Below the pieces are notes generated by a model. That model saw only the letters and a program-made list of their open reading frames with translations. It had not been told where the DNA came from and ran no database searches. 64,000 nucleotides of DNA. Origin: Aquabacterium sp. (GTDB lineage Bacteria > Pseudomonadota > Gammaproteobacteria > Burkholderiales > Burkholderiaceae_C). Position 1 is the stretch's first letter. Each line of letters begins with the position of its first letter. Positions 9,316 to 17,784 of this stretch are shown here, piece after piece. The translations under genes were made by a program, and so were the position numbers. The stretch is taken from the NCBI RefSeq assembly GCF_030652515.1, contig NZ_JAUSAR010000116.1, positions 1 through 64,000 of the forward strand. Reading direction: 5' to 3'.

Positions 9316-9344
9316 CATCCCCATACCTCAAGCTTGGGGGGATG
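9316..9344. promoter_or_regulatory. Inverted repeat in the region upstream of the export operon
   Basis: Arms CATCCCC (9316-9322) and GGGGATG (9338-9344) enclose a perfect inner palindrome CAAGCTTG (9329-9336). It lies 63 bp upstream of the export lipoprotein start and about 80 bp past the flippase stop. No T-run follows on the minus strand, so a classic terminator is unlikely. It could be a 5' leader hairpin or an operator. Nothing proves function. Confidence 0.35.
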
Positions 9345-9422
9345 TGTCATTGGCGCGCCAAGTCGGTTTTATCACGCCTTGGTGCCCGCAGAGCTCGCCT
9401 CCCCCAAAAGAGACTGCTTGGA

Positions 9423-11045
9423 TCAGCTCAATGATTGAGACCAGCGGGTCAGCCAAGGTGTGATGGCGCCGAATAACTTGGGCTTCTTGGCTGCCAGTAT
9501 GAGTGCCATATCGGCATCCTTGGTTTTCCAGGCTTTCAGAACAATGGTTCCACCCAGCAGAATCAATATGTATGCAAAGCCGACGCCAATCTGAGTCATG
9601 ACGGCAGGGTGGCTGGGCATGAGCAGCCACGATGCCAGGCCCGCGATCGTTGCCGCCAGGCACAAACGCATGATGTGGCTGATGGGGAAAGTCACGCTCA
9701 GTGATTTTTTAATCCAGATGGCGGTGATCAAAAATATGACGATCCTGGTACTGGCGTGAGAGATCAAAGCGCCTGTCAGCCCGAATTTGGGAACCAGCGC
9801 AAAAGCTGCCATGGCGCTGATCACCACAGACAGGGTCGCAATGCCTGCGCGTAGTTTTTGGTTGTCGGTGGTGGACATCAATGCGCCGAATGCGCCTTCT
9901 GGCAAGGTCAATCCGCCCACCACGACCATGACTTGCAAAACTGGGATCACGGCTTGGTATTGGCTGCCATAAAGGATGGCAATGCCGGGTTCGGACCAAA
10001 TCAAGCCCGCGCCACCAATGATCAGGCCAAAAAACAAGAAGTACCTGATCGAATCACTGAGGATGATGTTGACCTTTTCGCTGCCGCCGGCGCCGTAGGC
10101 GTGCGCCATGATGGGCATCAGCATGGCTGTCAACGACGAGGACAGCAGGTCGATGCCGCCGCGGGTCAGCATGGTGGCGATGGTGAAATAACCCACTTCT
10201 TTGGCGCCGATTTGGGTGCCCAGCAAAAACGTTTCGATGGTTTTGTTGCTGAGTGTGGCGACCGCCACCAAAACAACGGTCCAGGCAATGTGTGGTCTGA
10301 TGTGTTGAGTCAGTTCCGCAGGGCAGGGCGTGTAATCGGGTTTGATGCTGTTTTTTCGCATTAACCACCAGACCATGCAAATGTGCATGAAACTGACCAC
10401 GCCGAAAAATATTGCGTAGTCGTTCAATTTTGCATGAGCCAGTGCAAGCAGGCCAACGCCTGCGGCATAAACCAAACTCATGACGGTATTGGTCAGTGCT
10501 TCAATGGAAAATTTCTTGTAGCCTTTGGCGATGGATACATCAAACAGATAAGCGGCCTTGGACGCAACCCCGATGATCAATATGGACAGCAGCAGCGTTC
10601 GTTGCAACTCCCAACCAGCCATTGGGATCCACCACGATGCAATCGTGAATGCAATCAATATCAACAATGTGCTGAGTTGTTGCCACTTGTTCAGCCAGCC
10701 ATGTATTTGTCTGGCAAGCTGTGGCTCCCCCCGTCCCATGTATTCAGAGACGAAGCGAATTCCGGAAATTCCCAGGCCGTGATTGCAAAATACCACCAGC
10801 AAACCCGCCATCCAGATGAGGTACGAGTACTTGCCATAGTCTTCCGGGCCCAGGCTGCGCGCAATGATCGTGCTGACCACCAGGCCCATCACCGTGGTGA
10901 CGTAAGTGGCCGCTGTGATGAACAACGCATCGCGGAGAGACGAAAGGCGTCCTGATTCTGGGGCTGTCACAGCGGTGTAGGATGGTCTCGCTGCATCGCC
11001 GCAGCAACATGCCAGAGGCTTTTGCTCAAAGAGGTAGTGTAACAT
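9423..11045 (-). CDS. Polysaccharide flippase (Wzx/MOP superfamily)
   Basis: Up to 540 residues with 12 or more predicted membrane helices. The typical N-terminal pattern LRDALFITAATYVTTVMGLVVSTIIARSLGPEDYGKYSYLIW is spread over residues 36-78, and the IGAKEVGYFTIATML segment is also characteristic of oligosaccharide flippases. The first 30 residues are Cys-rich and not conserved-looking; a GTG at 10967 (MTAPESGRLSS...) is an alternative start and no good ribosome site marks either one. It is expected to flip lipid-linked repeat units to the periplasm for polymerisation. It starts divergently from the plus-strand unknown gene at 11130, so the ~85 bp between probably hold two promoters. Confidence 0.9.
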   Translation of the reverse strand: MLHYLFEQKPLACCCGDAARPSYTAVTAPESGRLSSLRDALFITAATYVTTVMGLVVSTIIARSLGPEDYGKYSYLIWMAGLLVVFCNHGLGISGIRFVSEYMGRGEPQLARQIHGWLNKWQQLSTLLILIAFTIASWWIPMAGWELQRTLLLSILIIGVASKAAYLFDVSIAKGYKKFSIEALTNTVMSLVYAAGVGLLALAHAKLNDYAIFFGVVSFMHICMVWWLMRKNSIKPDYTPCPAELTQHIRPHIAWTVVLVAVATLSNKTIETFLLGTQIGAKEVGYFTIATMLTRGGIDLLSSSLTAMLMPIMAHAYGAGGSEKVNIILSDSIRYFLFFGLIIGGAGLIWSEPGIAILYGSQYQAVIPVLQVMVVVGGLTLPEGAFGALMSTTDNQKLRAGIATLSVVISAMAAFALVPKFGLTGALISHASTRIVIFLITAIWIKKSLSVTFPISHIMRLCLAATIAGLASWLLMPSHPAVMTQIGVGFAYILILLGGTIVLKAWKTKDADMALILAAKKPKLFGAITPWLTRWSQSLS

Positions 11046-11129
11046 CGCGAGTTGTTGCTCGCGTTGCTACATACTATCGGTTTGTTCGGTTGGCAATGTG
11101 TGTCCGATGTACAAATATTTTTCGCGACC

Positions 11130-12305
11130 ATGACGTCTTTCCTATTTGTGACTTTGATGGTCGGCGTTGTGGCGATTGCCTACCTGGTCACGGAAGTCCG
11201 AAAAAAAAATACGCTTGTTTGGTTGCCCAGTTACTTTAAACAGGACTGGAAAGCGCCCGTCACGCCAGGCGTGACCAAGCATTTGATGTTCTGCTTTGTT
11301 GATCACTACGAGCCGATGTGGCTCAAGCCGACTTACGCGGTCGAATGTGCCCGAGTTGCGCGGTGGCGGCAGGACTATCCCAAGTTGTGCGCCAACCACA
11401 GAGACGCGGATGGTCGGGCGCCCGTGCACAGTTTTTTCTACCCGGAAGAAGAATACCGCCCTGAGCACATGCGGGCGCTGGTCGAGTTGTGCCAGTTGGG
11501 CTTGGGTGAGATCGACATTCATCTGCACCATGACAAGGACACGGAAGCAGGTCTGCGAGAGAAGCTGTCGCGCTTCACGGAGTTGCTGGCGCGCGACCAT
11601 GGGGCCCTGCCGAGAAATGCCCTGACCGGGCAGCCGATGTGGTCGTTCATCCACGGCAACTGGGCGCTGGACAACAGCCATCCGCAGGGTCATTTCTGCG
11701 GGGTCAACAACGAGTTGGTCATCCTGCGTGAAGAGGGTTGCTATGCAGACTTCACGCTGCCGTCGGCGCCCGATCCCTGCCAGACCAGCACCATCAACAA
11801 GATTTACTACGCCATTGATGATCCGCACCGTCCCAAGTCGCACGACAAGGGCCCTCGGGTGCGCGTTGGTGGCCAGCCCACTGGTGATCTGATGATCATT
11901 CAAGGGCCGCTGGGGTTCATGCCGGGTAGCCGCAAGTTTGGCATCATTCCCAGAATCGAAAGTTCAGATGTGCGCACCAGTTGCCCACCTAAATTGGACC
12001 GGATCGACGAATGGGTGCGCACAGGCATCCATGTGGAGGGGCGTCCCGAGTGGATCTTCGTCAAGGTTCACACCCATGGTACGCAAGAGCGTGACATGGA
12101 CACCTTGCTTGGCGAACCCATGGACAAGGCCTTCACGCACCTTGAGACGCGTTACAACGACGGCACGGACTGGAAGCTTCACTATGTCAGTGCCCGCGAG
12201 ATGTACAACATCGTCAAGGCCGCCGAAGCAGGGTTGGATGGCGACCCCGGCCAGTACCGGGATCTGGTGGTGCCTCGGCCCAGCTACGTGCCTGAATCGG
12301 CATGA
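11130..12305 (+). CDS. Conserved protein of unknown function coupled to the EPS glycosyltransferase
   Basis: 391 residues from ATG 11130; an upstream TTG at 11052 would add 26 residues. There is one N-terminal membrane helix (SFLFVTLMVGVVAIAYLV), then a soluble domain rich in His/Asp motifs: CFVDHYEPMW, FFYPEEEY, EIDIHLHHDKDT, FIHGNWALDNS and WIFVKVHTHGTQERD. These repeated acidic/His clusters suggest a metal-dependent hydrolase, perhaps with a NodB-like barrel, but I do not recognise a named family. Its stop overlaps the start of the GT2 gene (ATGA at 12302-12305), so the two are translationally coupled and probably work on the same glycan. A periplasm-facing or membrane-tethered glycan-modifying role is inference. 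Confidence 0.75.
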   Translation: MTSFLFVTLMVGVVAIAYLVTEVRKKNTLVWLPSYFKQDWKAPVTPGVTKHLMFCFVDHYEPMWLKPTYAVECARVARWRQDYPKLCANHRDADGRAPVHSFFYPEEEYRPEHMRALVELCQLGLGEIDIHLHHDKDTEAGLREKLSRFTELLARDHGALPRNALTGQPMWSFIHGNWALDNSHPQGHFCGVNNELVILREEGCYADFTLPSAPDPCQTSTINKIYYAIDDPHRPKSHDKGPRVRVGGQPTGDLMIIQGPLGFMPGSRKFGIIPRIESSDVRTSCPPKLDRIDEWVRTGIHVEGRPEWIFVKVHTHGTQERDMDTLLGEPMDKAFTHLETRYNDGTDWKLHYVSAREMYNIVKAAEAGLDGDPGQYRDLVVPRPSYVPESA

Positions 12306-13486
12306 TGGTGCTTGAGTGGGTAGTGGCTGCCAGCCTGGGGCTGGTGTTGTACTCGTATGCACTCTATCCCATGGTTCTGACCCTGGTGGCCATGGTGGTG
12401 CAGGTGCGAAGAGATGCCAGGTACGTGGCATCCAAGCAAGACCGTCGCATACCGACGCAAGCACGCATGCTGCCAGCGGTGGCGGTGATCATCTCGGCTT
12501 ATAACGAGCAGGTGCATCTGCGCCAGCGCATCGACAATCTGCTGGGGTTGAACTACCCACCGGAGTTGCTGCGGTGTTACATCGGATCAGATGGCAGCAG
12601 TGACGCCACGGCCAGTATCCTGGCCGAGTGCGCCGATCGGCGTATTCAGGCTTGTGTATATGACGTCAACCGTGGCAAGGCCAGTGTTCTGAATGACCTG
12701 GTCGCCCAAGCTTCGGCGCCCATCCTGGTTTTCTCCGACGCGAATACTTTCTTCCATCCAGACGCGATCACTGTCCTGGTCAAGCATTTCGACCAGCCGG
12801 ATGTGGGCGGTGTGAGTGGCGAGTTGCGCTTGAAGGGCAGTGGCGGAGACAACCAGGACAGTTTGTATTGGCGCGTGGAGCAGTTTCTGAAGTTCTTTGA
12901 AGCGCGCATCAACGGTCTGTTGGGCGCCAACGGTGCCATCTATGCCATTCGGCGTGACTTGTGGCAGCCATTGCGGCCAGACACTATTTGCGATGATTTT
13001 TGTGTGGCCATGAATGTGTCGGCATCCGGGCATCGGCTGGTGTATGAGCCAGCGGCGTGGGCCGAAGAGGACACGCCTCAAGCCATTGCCGAGGAGTACA
13101 ACCGACGCCTGCGCATTGGCATTGGCAACTTTCAAGCTTTGGTCAGGCATCCCGAATACATCACGCGCACCTCGCTTGGTACTTCTTTCGCCTATCTTTC
13201 GCACAAGGTGCTGAGGTGGACGGCGCCGCACCTGTTGTTGCTCGGGCTCTTGGCTTCGGCCATCTTGGCGGTGGAATCCAGCGCCTGGCTGGGCTTCACG
13301 CTGATGCAGGTGTTGGCCTATGGCGCGGCCGTGATGCTGTTCCGGTTGACGCAACGCCAGGTGGCGCTGCCTTCATTGCTCAGGATGGTGGCCTTCCTTT
13401 TTGCGCTGAATTGGGCGTTCATGGTGGCGTCATGGCGCTTTGCGCGGGGCAACTACCGTGGCTCATGGCGCCGCACCGAGCGCTGA
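12302..13486 (+). CDS. Membrane-bound family 2 glycosyltransferase
   Basis: 394 residues. An N-terminal membrane helix (about 3-30) precedes a GT-A domain: VAVIISAYNEQVHLRQRI, SDGSSDATASIL (nucleotide-binding loop), VFSDANTFFHPDAI (DxD-like), LLGANGAIYAIRR, and an acceptor-side EEDTPQAIAEEYNRRLRIGIGN. Three or so helices form the C-terminus. This is the layout of processive or lipid-acceptor GT2 enzymes such as IcaA/HAS-like proteins, though the classical QxxRW motif is not exact. Its ATG overlaps the upstream gene's stop. Its 3' end overlaps the convergent GT4 gene by 24 bp. It probably adds a sugar to the EPS repeat unit at the inner membrane. Confidence 0.88.
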   Translation: MMVLEWVVAASLGLVLYSYALYPMVLTLVAMVVQVRRDARYVASKQDRRIPTQARMLPAVAVIISAYNEQVHLRQRIDNLLGLNYPPELLRCYIGSDGSSDATASILAECADRRIQACVYDVNRGKASVLNDLVAQASAPILVFSDANTFFHPDAITVLVKHFDQPDVGGVSGELRLKGSGGDNQDSLYWRVEQFLKFFEARINGLLGANGAIYAIRRDLWQPLRPDTICDDFCVAMNVSASGHRLVYEPAAWAEEDTPQAIAEEYNRRLRIGIGNFQALVRHPEYITRTSLGTSFAYLSHKVLRWTAPHLLLLGLLASAILAVESSAWLGFTLMQVLAYGAAVMLFRLTQRQVALPSLLRMVAFLFALNWAFMVASWRFARGNYRGSWRRTER

Positions 13487-14602
13487 GCGGTAAAACCGGT
13501 CGTAGGCATGGTGCAGGGCTTTGGCCGACGCGTGTTCAAGTACCCAATCCCGAGCAGTTTCACCCAGTCTGGCGCGCAAAGAGGCGTCTCCCAGTAGTTG
13601 CAACAGCGCGGCTTGCGTTGCTGGCGCATCGTCGCTGCCGACCAGGATGCCGCTGTGGCCATCTTTGATGATCTCGGGGTTGCCGCCCACGGATGTGGCC
13701 AAGACGGCCAAACCAGTGGCGCAGGCTTCGAGTAGCGCGATGGACAGTCCTTCGGTCAGTGATGGCAAGGCAAACACATCAAACGCTGGCAGAAGGTCGG
13801 CCACATCGGATCGTTGACCGGTGATCAGCAGGTGTTTTGACATCCCCAATCCGGCCGCCTGCGCATTCAGCGCTTCGTGCAGTTCGCCGTAACCGACGAT
13901 GACGAGCTTCAGATTCGGGTGTGATTGGGTCAACGAAGGCAAGAGCTCGATCAACAGCCGGTGATTCTTCAGGCCCACGAGGCGCCCGACGCAGCCAATC
14001 ACCAAGTCGCTCGGTGCCAGTTCGAGCAGGGTGCGAGCTCTTTGTCGGCGCTCGGGTGTGAACGTGAATCGCTCCACAGGAATGCCATTGAGCACCGTGT
14101 CGGCACGATCTTTGGGCACCATGCCAGCTTGGATGTAGCGGTCAAAAACCTGCTGCCCCACCATGGCGACTCGTGCGGTGCGCTTGAGCGAGCATTCGAA
14201 CAGGAATTTCAGCCGTTTGTGGCTCAGGCGCGTGCCCATGTCGTGGCATGTGTTCACCAGCTTTGGGGCGCCCCACCAGGCCAGCAGGGACAACGCGGCG
14301 TAGTAGTTTGGAACGAAATTGTGAGCATGCACGATGTCGGCCCGCATGCTGGATGCGGCATGCCGCAATGACTTGATCACGCCCCAGTCCAGAGTGCCGC
14401 TTTTGTGGCCAATGTGGACGGGGATGCCGACCGCTTTCAGTTCGCTGGAAAAACCGGTGGTGGTATTGATGCTGAAAACCGCCACCCGGTGCCCGTGCTG
14501 CTGCTGGGTGATCGCCAGGTCGGTGACCACGCGTTCCAGGCCGCCGAACTCAAGTGAATCAACGACATGAAGGATGCTCAGGGGCGTTTCCGAGGTACTC
14601 AT
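13463..14602 (-). CDS. Family 4 glycosyltransferase, XrtA/EpsH-associated (stp2-like)
   Basis: 379 residues from ATG 14602. GT-B fold: LHVVDSLEFGGLERVVTDLA at the N-terminus, ADIVHAHNF, NGIPVERFTF, IGCVGRLVGLKNH, and the donor-binding EGLSIALLEACATGLAVLATSVGG (E-x7-E). The N-terminal GGLERVV signature and the context match the TIGR03088 subfamily tied to exosortase-A loci (from memory). Soluble or peripheral enzyme adding a hexose to the repeat unit. The start codon shares one base with the stop of the ligase gene (TGATG), so it is translationally coupled to it. Confidence 0.9.
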   Translation of the reverse strand: MSTSETPLSILHVVDSLEFGGLERVVTDLAITQQQHGHRVAVFSINTTTGFSSELKAVGIPVHIGHKSGTLDWGVIKSLRHAASSMRADIVHAHNFVPNYYAALSLLAWWGAPKLVNTCHDMGTRLSHKRLKFLFECSLKRTARVAMVGQQVFDRYIQAGMVPKDRADTVLNGIPVERFTFTPERRQRARTLLELAPSDLVIGCVGRLVGLKNHRLLIELLPSLTQSHPNLKLVIVGYGELHEALNAQAAGLGMSKHLLITGQRSDVADLLPAFDVFALPSLTEGLSIALLEACATGLAVLATSVGGNPEIIKDGHSGILVGSDDAPATQAALLQLLGDASLRARLGETARDWVLEHASAKALHHAYDRFYRSALGAAP

Positions 14603-15957
14603 CAGATGCTTTTGCCCACGGTGGCATTTTTGAGCGTGACAACGATGAAGATCACGATGATGCTGAGAATTTCAAAGGTGAAAGTGTGCTTGCGCCAAAT
14701 AATAGGCTGCTGGAATTGAGGGGTTGCTTTGCCTGCAATGGACTGTTCGGCACAGTAAACCGTGGCAATCGACAGGCTCAGCAAGATGTACAACCCGGGC
14801 TCATAAACTCGCGATAGAAACAGGGCGCAGGTGAAAAAACCAAGCAGCGCCGAGCGCATCAGAAGTGCCCAGTAACGCTCTTCCGAGCTGGGCGGCAAGA
14901 ACTCCAGCACCCTGGTAAGGCCTTTGTAGGTCACCATGATCATGCCAAGCCAGCAGAAGTATCCGAGTAAACCGAGCTCGGAGAAGCACAGCACAAAGGA
15001 GTTGTGGGCCGTGTAATAGTGGTGGTCGGTGAATTGTCCATACCCCACGCCAAAGATGGGGTGATGGCGCAGCATGATCAAGCCTTCATGCCAGGCATCA
15101 ATCCGCCCCCCTGCCGATTCTTCATTGGCACTGTATGCCCGCCCCCCTGTCATGTTCACCGCGAGCGCACCGGCCATGCCAAAAGCCATGAGCAAGGCTG
15201 TCTTGACCGTGCCCAGGAAGTTTTTGATGCCAAAGAATAACAATGAAGCCACCCCGAGCAGCGCACCTCGAGAATGGGTCAGGTAAATGGTGTAAAACAC
15301 CACGGCGGCGGGCAGGCCCACAATGATCAGATTTCTGAAGAAGCGACGTTTGATGTACAAACCAGCCAGTATGGGCAGGGCCACCACCAAGGCTTGACCA
15401 AAATCATTCGGGTCACTCAAAAATCCAACGCTGCGCACTCGCCATAAATAACGGGCCGAGGTTTCCTCGGCGGGAATGTCTGATGGATCCGCTTCTGAGG
15501 CGGTTTCTTCTTCTGAATCAATATTTTGCCTGAGCACCAGTTTTTCGACCATGAATCCGGTGTGGTAAGCCGCTATACCGGCAACCCCCAGCGTCACTGT
15601 GCAAAACGCGACCACGGCGCAGGTGATTTTCAGGCGCTTCATGCTCGTCACGTTCATGACGGTGGTGAGGTACAGGAGCGCGGAAATCATGAACTCGAAC
15701 ACGGCTGGAAGTGCGCCGCCTGCCCAGCCATTGAAAACCCGGGATATGCCCAGTGAGAAAACAAAGGCCGCCAGGAGCTTGAGGTGCAATCTGCTGGCGG
15801 CAATCTTTCCATTGTTTCTGGAGTGCACGTAAGAAACGATGAGCGTCAGGATACTCATGACCAACATGGGTCTGTACGCTACCAACTCGGGTGCAAAAAC
15901 CTCGATGGGCCGTAAATATGTCAGGATCAGGTAGAAGATATAAAGCGTGAAGCTCAT
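14602..15957 (-). CDS. O-antigen ligase / Wzy-like membrane polymerase
   Basis: 451 residues from ATG 15957, with about 10-12 hydrophobic helices. A large periplasmic loop carries the family pattern: IYLTHSRGALLGV, then GGRIDAWHEGLIMLRHHPIFGVGYGQF and TAHNSFVLCFSELGLLGYF. This is the Wzy_C/WaaL superfamily, which polymerises or ligates lipid-linked glycans on the periplasmic side; the two cannot be separated by sequence. An acidic insert (SEEETASEADPSDIPAEE) sits in an earlier loop. In this locus a repeat-unit polymerase role fits best, or the O-glycosylation ligase role described for XrtA systems. It follows the acyltransferase gene after 27 bp. Confidence 0.86.
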   Translation of the reverse strand: MSFTLYIFYLILTYLRPIEVFAPELVAYRPMLVMSILTLIVSYVHSRNNGKIAASRLHLKLLAAFVFSLGISRVFNGWAGGALPAVFEFMISALLYLTTVMNVTSMKRLKITCAVVAFCTVTLGVAGIAAYHTGFMVEKLVLRQNIDSEEETASEADPSDIPAEETSARYLWRVRSVGFLSDPNDFGQALVVALPILAGLYIKRRFFRNLIIVGLPAAVVFYTIYLTHSRGALLGVASLLFFGIKNFLGTVKTALLMAFGMAGALAVNMTGGRAYSANEESAGGRIDAWHEGLIMLRHHPIFGVGYGQFTDHHYYTAHNSFVLCFSELGLLGYFCWLGMIMVTYKGLTRVLEFLPPSSEERYWALLMRSALLGFFTCALFLSRVYEPGLYILLSLSIATVYCAEQSIAGKATPQFQQPIIWRKHTFTFEILSIIVIFIVVTLKNATVGKSI

Positions 15958-15984
15958 GTGATATTGGTGTTGCCTGTTGTGGGG

Positions 15985-17073
15985 TCAGGCAATGCGGTCT
16001 TTGAGCTTCAGGAAAGGGCGTTCCACCAGTCGGTGCGACAAAATCGCTGCGGCAAAAGCCAGGACGATGTTTTGCGGAAATGAGGCCACCCAGTTCAACG
16101 ATTGGAAGTTCAAGAATGGTTGTTGCCAAAGATAGAGCGAATAGCTCAGAACGCCAATTTTGACCAGAAAGCGCATGTTGAGGATCTGGCTGGCAGTGCT
16201 GGTCGGGTGTCTGACCAAATGCTGCAGGATCAAGGCAATCCCGATGTTGGCGATGGTTTGTCCGATCAAAAATGCAGCGGGCCTCGACACGTAGGCGAGA
16301 CCATAGCCACTGGCGACACACATCAGGCCAATTGGAATGGCTGGCCAACGCGTGAGATGAACAAACCAGCGCCATTCCCCCAGCTTGTTGTGCAGCATGG
16401 CCGCCAGGCAACCTGTGGCCAGAGCGTCGGCCACGGCCTGGAACTCTCGGCTCAACCGGATTTCGGGGCCATCGCTGAACGTGATCATCAGAAACCGAAA
16501 GCATGGCGCGAGTACCAGCATGAGGAGTCCAGCCCACACTGCCCGTCTGGTTCCCAGCAAAAACATGGTGAAGGGCCAGATCAGGTAAAACTGCTCTTCG
16601 ACGGACAGCGACCACAGGTGGTTGAAGTACCAGTTGTAGTCATGTTGGTAGTTGGCAGTGAAGGTCAGGGCATGAGCCAGGTCCGGGAGGGCTGATGAGG
16701 AGTTGGTGCGGGAGGTCAGGTGATAGGTCAGGTCAATGACGCCCGCCAGGTACAGCAGCCACATGATGGCGATGTAGCAAAGGGCCGCTGGCAGGATGCG
16801 AAGGCTGCGCCGCATGTAGAACAGTTTGAGCCGAATCTGCCCATGCTTTTCGATGTCACGCAGCATCAGGGTCGTGATCAGGAAGCCGGACACGATGAAG
16901 AAGAAGCGCACTCCCACATTGCCCAGTGAGGTGAACATCGGCCGGTCGAGCCAGATTGGCGCGCCGTTGGTTGAGGCGATGTGACCGAACAGAACCAGGC
17001 AGATCGACAGGGCTCTCAGGCCATCCAGGGATGGAATGTGCGCGGGGAGTCGGGGTGCTTTGATGGGGGCCAT
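15985..17073 (-). CDS. Membrane acyltransferase 3 family (OafA/WecH-like)
   Basis: About 362 residues from ATG 17073; a TTG at 17172 would add 33 non-conserved residues. The N-terminus has the family signature IPSLDGLRALSICLVLFGHI (catalytic His in the first helix), followed by SLGNVGVRFFFIVSGFLITTLML, the Arg-rich MRRSLRILPA and the conserved SVEEQFYLIWP. About 10 membrane helices. These enzymes acetylate or succinylate extracellular polysaccharide at the inner membrane. It heads a minus-strand run with the ligase and GT4 genes. No strong ribosome-binding site is visible before either start. Confidence 0.9.
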   Translation of the reverse strand: MAPIKAPRLPAHIPSLDGLRALSICLVLFGHIASTNGAPIWLDRPMFTSLGNVGVRFFFIVSGFLITTLMLRDIEKHGQIRLKLFYMRRSLRILPAALCYIAIMWLLYLAGVIDLTYHLTSRTNSSSALPDLAHALTFTANYQHDYNWYFNHLWSLSVEEQFYLIWPFTMFLLGTRRAVWAGLLMLVLAPCFRFLMITFSDGPEIRLSREFQAVADALATGCLAAMLHNKLGEWRWFVHLTRWPAIPIGLMCVASGYGLAYVSRPAAFLIGQTIANIGIALILQHLVRHPTSTASQILNMRFLVKIGVLSYSLYLWQQPFLNFQSLNWVASFPQNIVLAFAAAILSHRLVERPFLKLKDRIA

Positions 17074-17265
17074 TGGCAATGAATGTTTGCTTCGCGCTGA
17101 AGTTATGCTGGCGTGACCCGTCACAGAGGCGCAAGCTTTGTAACCCCGGATGTTAGACTGGCTTGGGAGCAAATCGACGATGATTAACCGGAATTTGTCC
17201 GAACGACCTGGGCCAGTTCATGCGCTGATGGCGGCAATCCATGCTCAAACAATGAGTGGTTTCTC

Positions 17266-17772
17266 ATGAAGCTGCTCGCTGATTTGAGGGCCAAGCAGGC
17301 GCTTTATTCCCAATATGGGCCACCTTGTTCCTTGCTGAAGGCCGTGATGTCGGACGGCTCATTGGCGAATGCCTTGTTTCGATTGCAAGAATGGCTGGCG
17401 GGTCTTGGGTTGGCGCCATTGGCGTTGGTGCCCCATTGCTTGAACAAATGGATCAATGGTTGTGTGATTGGAACCCGGGCAAGCTTCGGTCCGGGATTTG
17501 TCCTGATTCACCCTATCGGGGTGGTCATCAACTCCAGTGTCCGTGGTGGCTGCGACATCTGGCTTGAAAGCAGTGTCGTCATTGGTGACAACCGGGGGCA
17601 GTCGCCACGGCTGGGTAGCCGCATCTTTGTGGGCTCGGGCGCCAAGATCATTGGTGGCGTGACCATCGGTGACGGGGCCAGCATTGGTGCCAATGCTGTG
17701 GTGACCAAGAGCATTGGTGGTGGTGTGACCGCCGTCGGTATCCCTGCTCGTGCATTGCCCAAGCAGGGATAG
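17266..17772 (+). CDS. Hexapeptide-repeat acetyltransferase (serine acetyltransferase-like)
   Basis: 168 residues from ATG 17266, with a GAGTGG element 6 bases upstream. Residues 80-165 are left-handed beta-helix hexapeptide repeats (IGTRASFGPGF, IHPIGVVINSS, SVVIGDNRG, RIFVGSGAKIIGGVTIGDGASIGANAVVTKSI), ending GIPARAL, as in CysE-type and sugar O-acetyltransferases. EPS loci often encode such a short CysE-like protein that O-acetylates a sugar; a role in cysteine synthesis is less likely because the N-terminal helical domain of CysE is short here. Convergent with the lipoprotein gene downstream. Confidence 0.86.
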   Translation: MKLLADLRAKQALYSQYGPPCSLLKAVMSDGSLANALFRLQEWLAGLGLAPLALVPHCLNKWINGCVIGTRASFGPGFVLIHPIGVVINSSVRGGCDIWLESSVVIGDNRGQSPRLGSRIFVGSGAKIIGGVTIGDGASIGANAVVTKSIGGGVTAVGIPARALPKQG

Positions 17773-17784
17773 TTTTGCCCAGGC

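Noticed and set aside
9316..9344. Terminator for the flippase gene
   Set aside because: No T-run follows the hairpin on the minus strand and it lies about 80 bp past the stop, so it is listed only as an inverted repeat.
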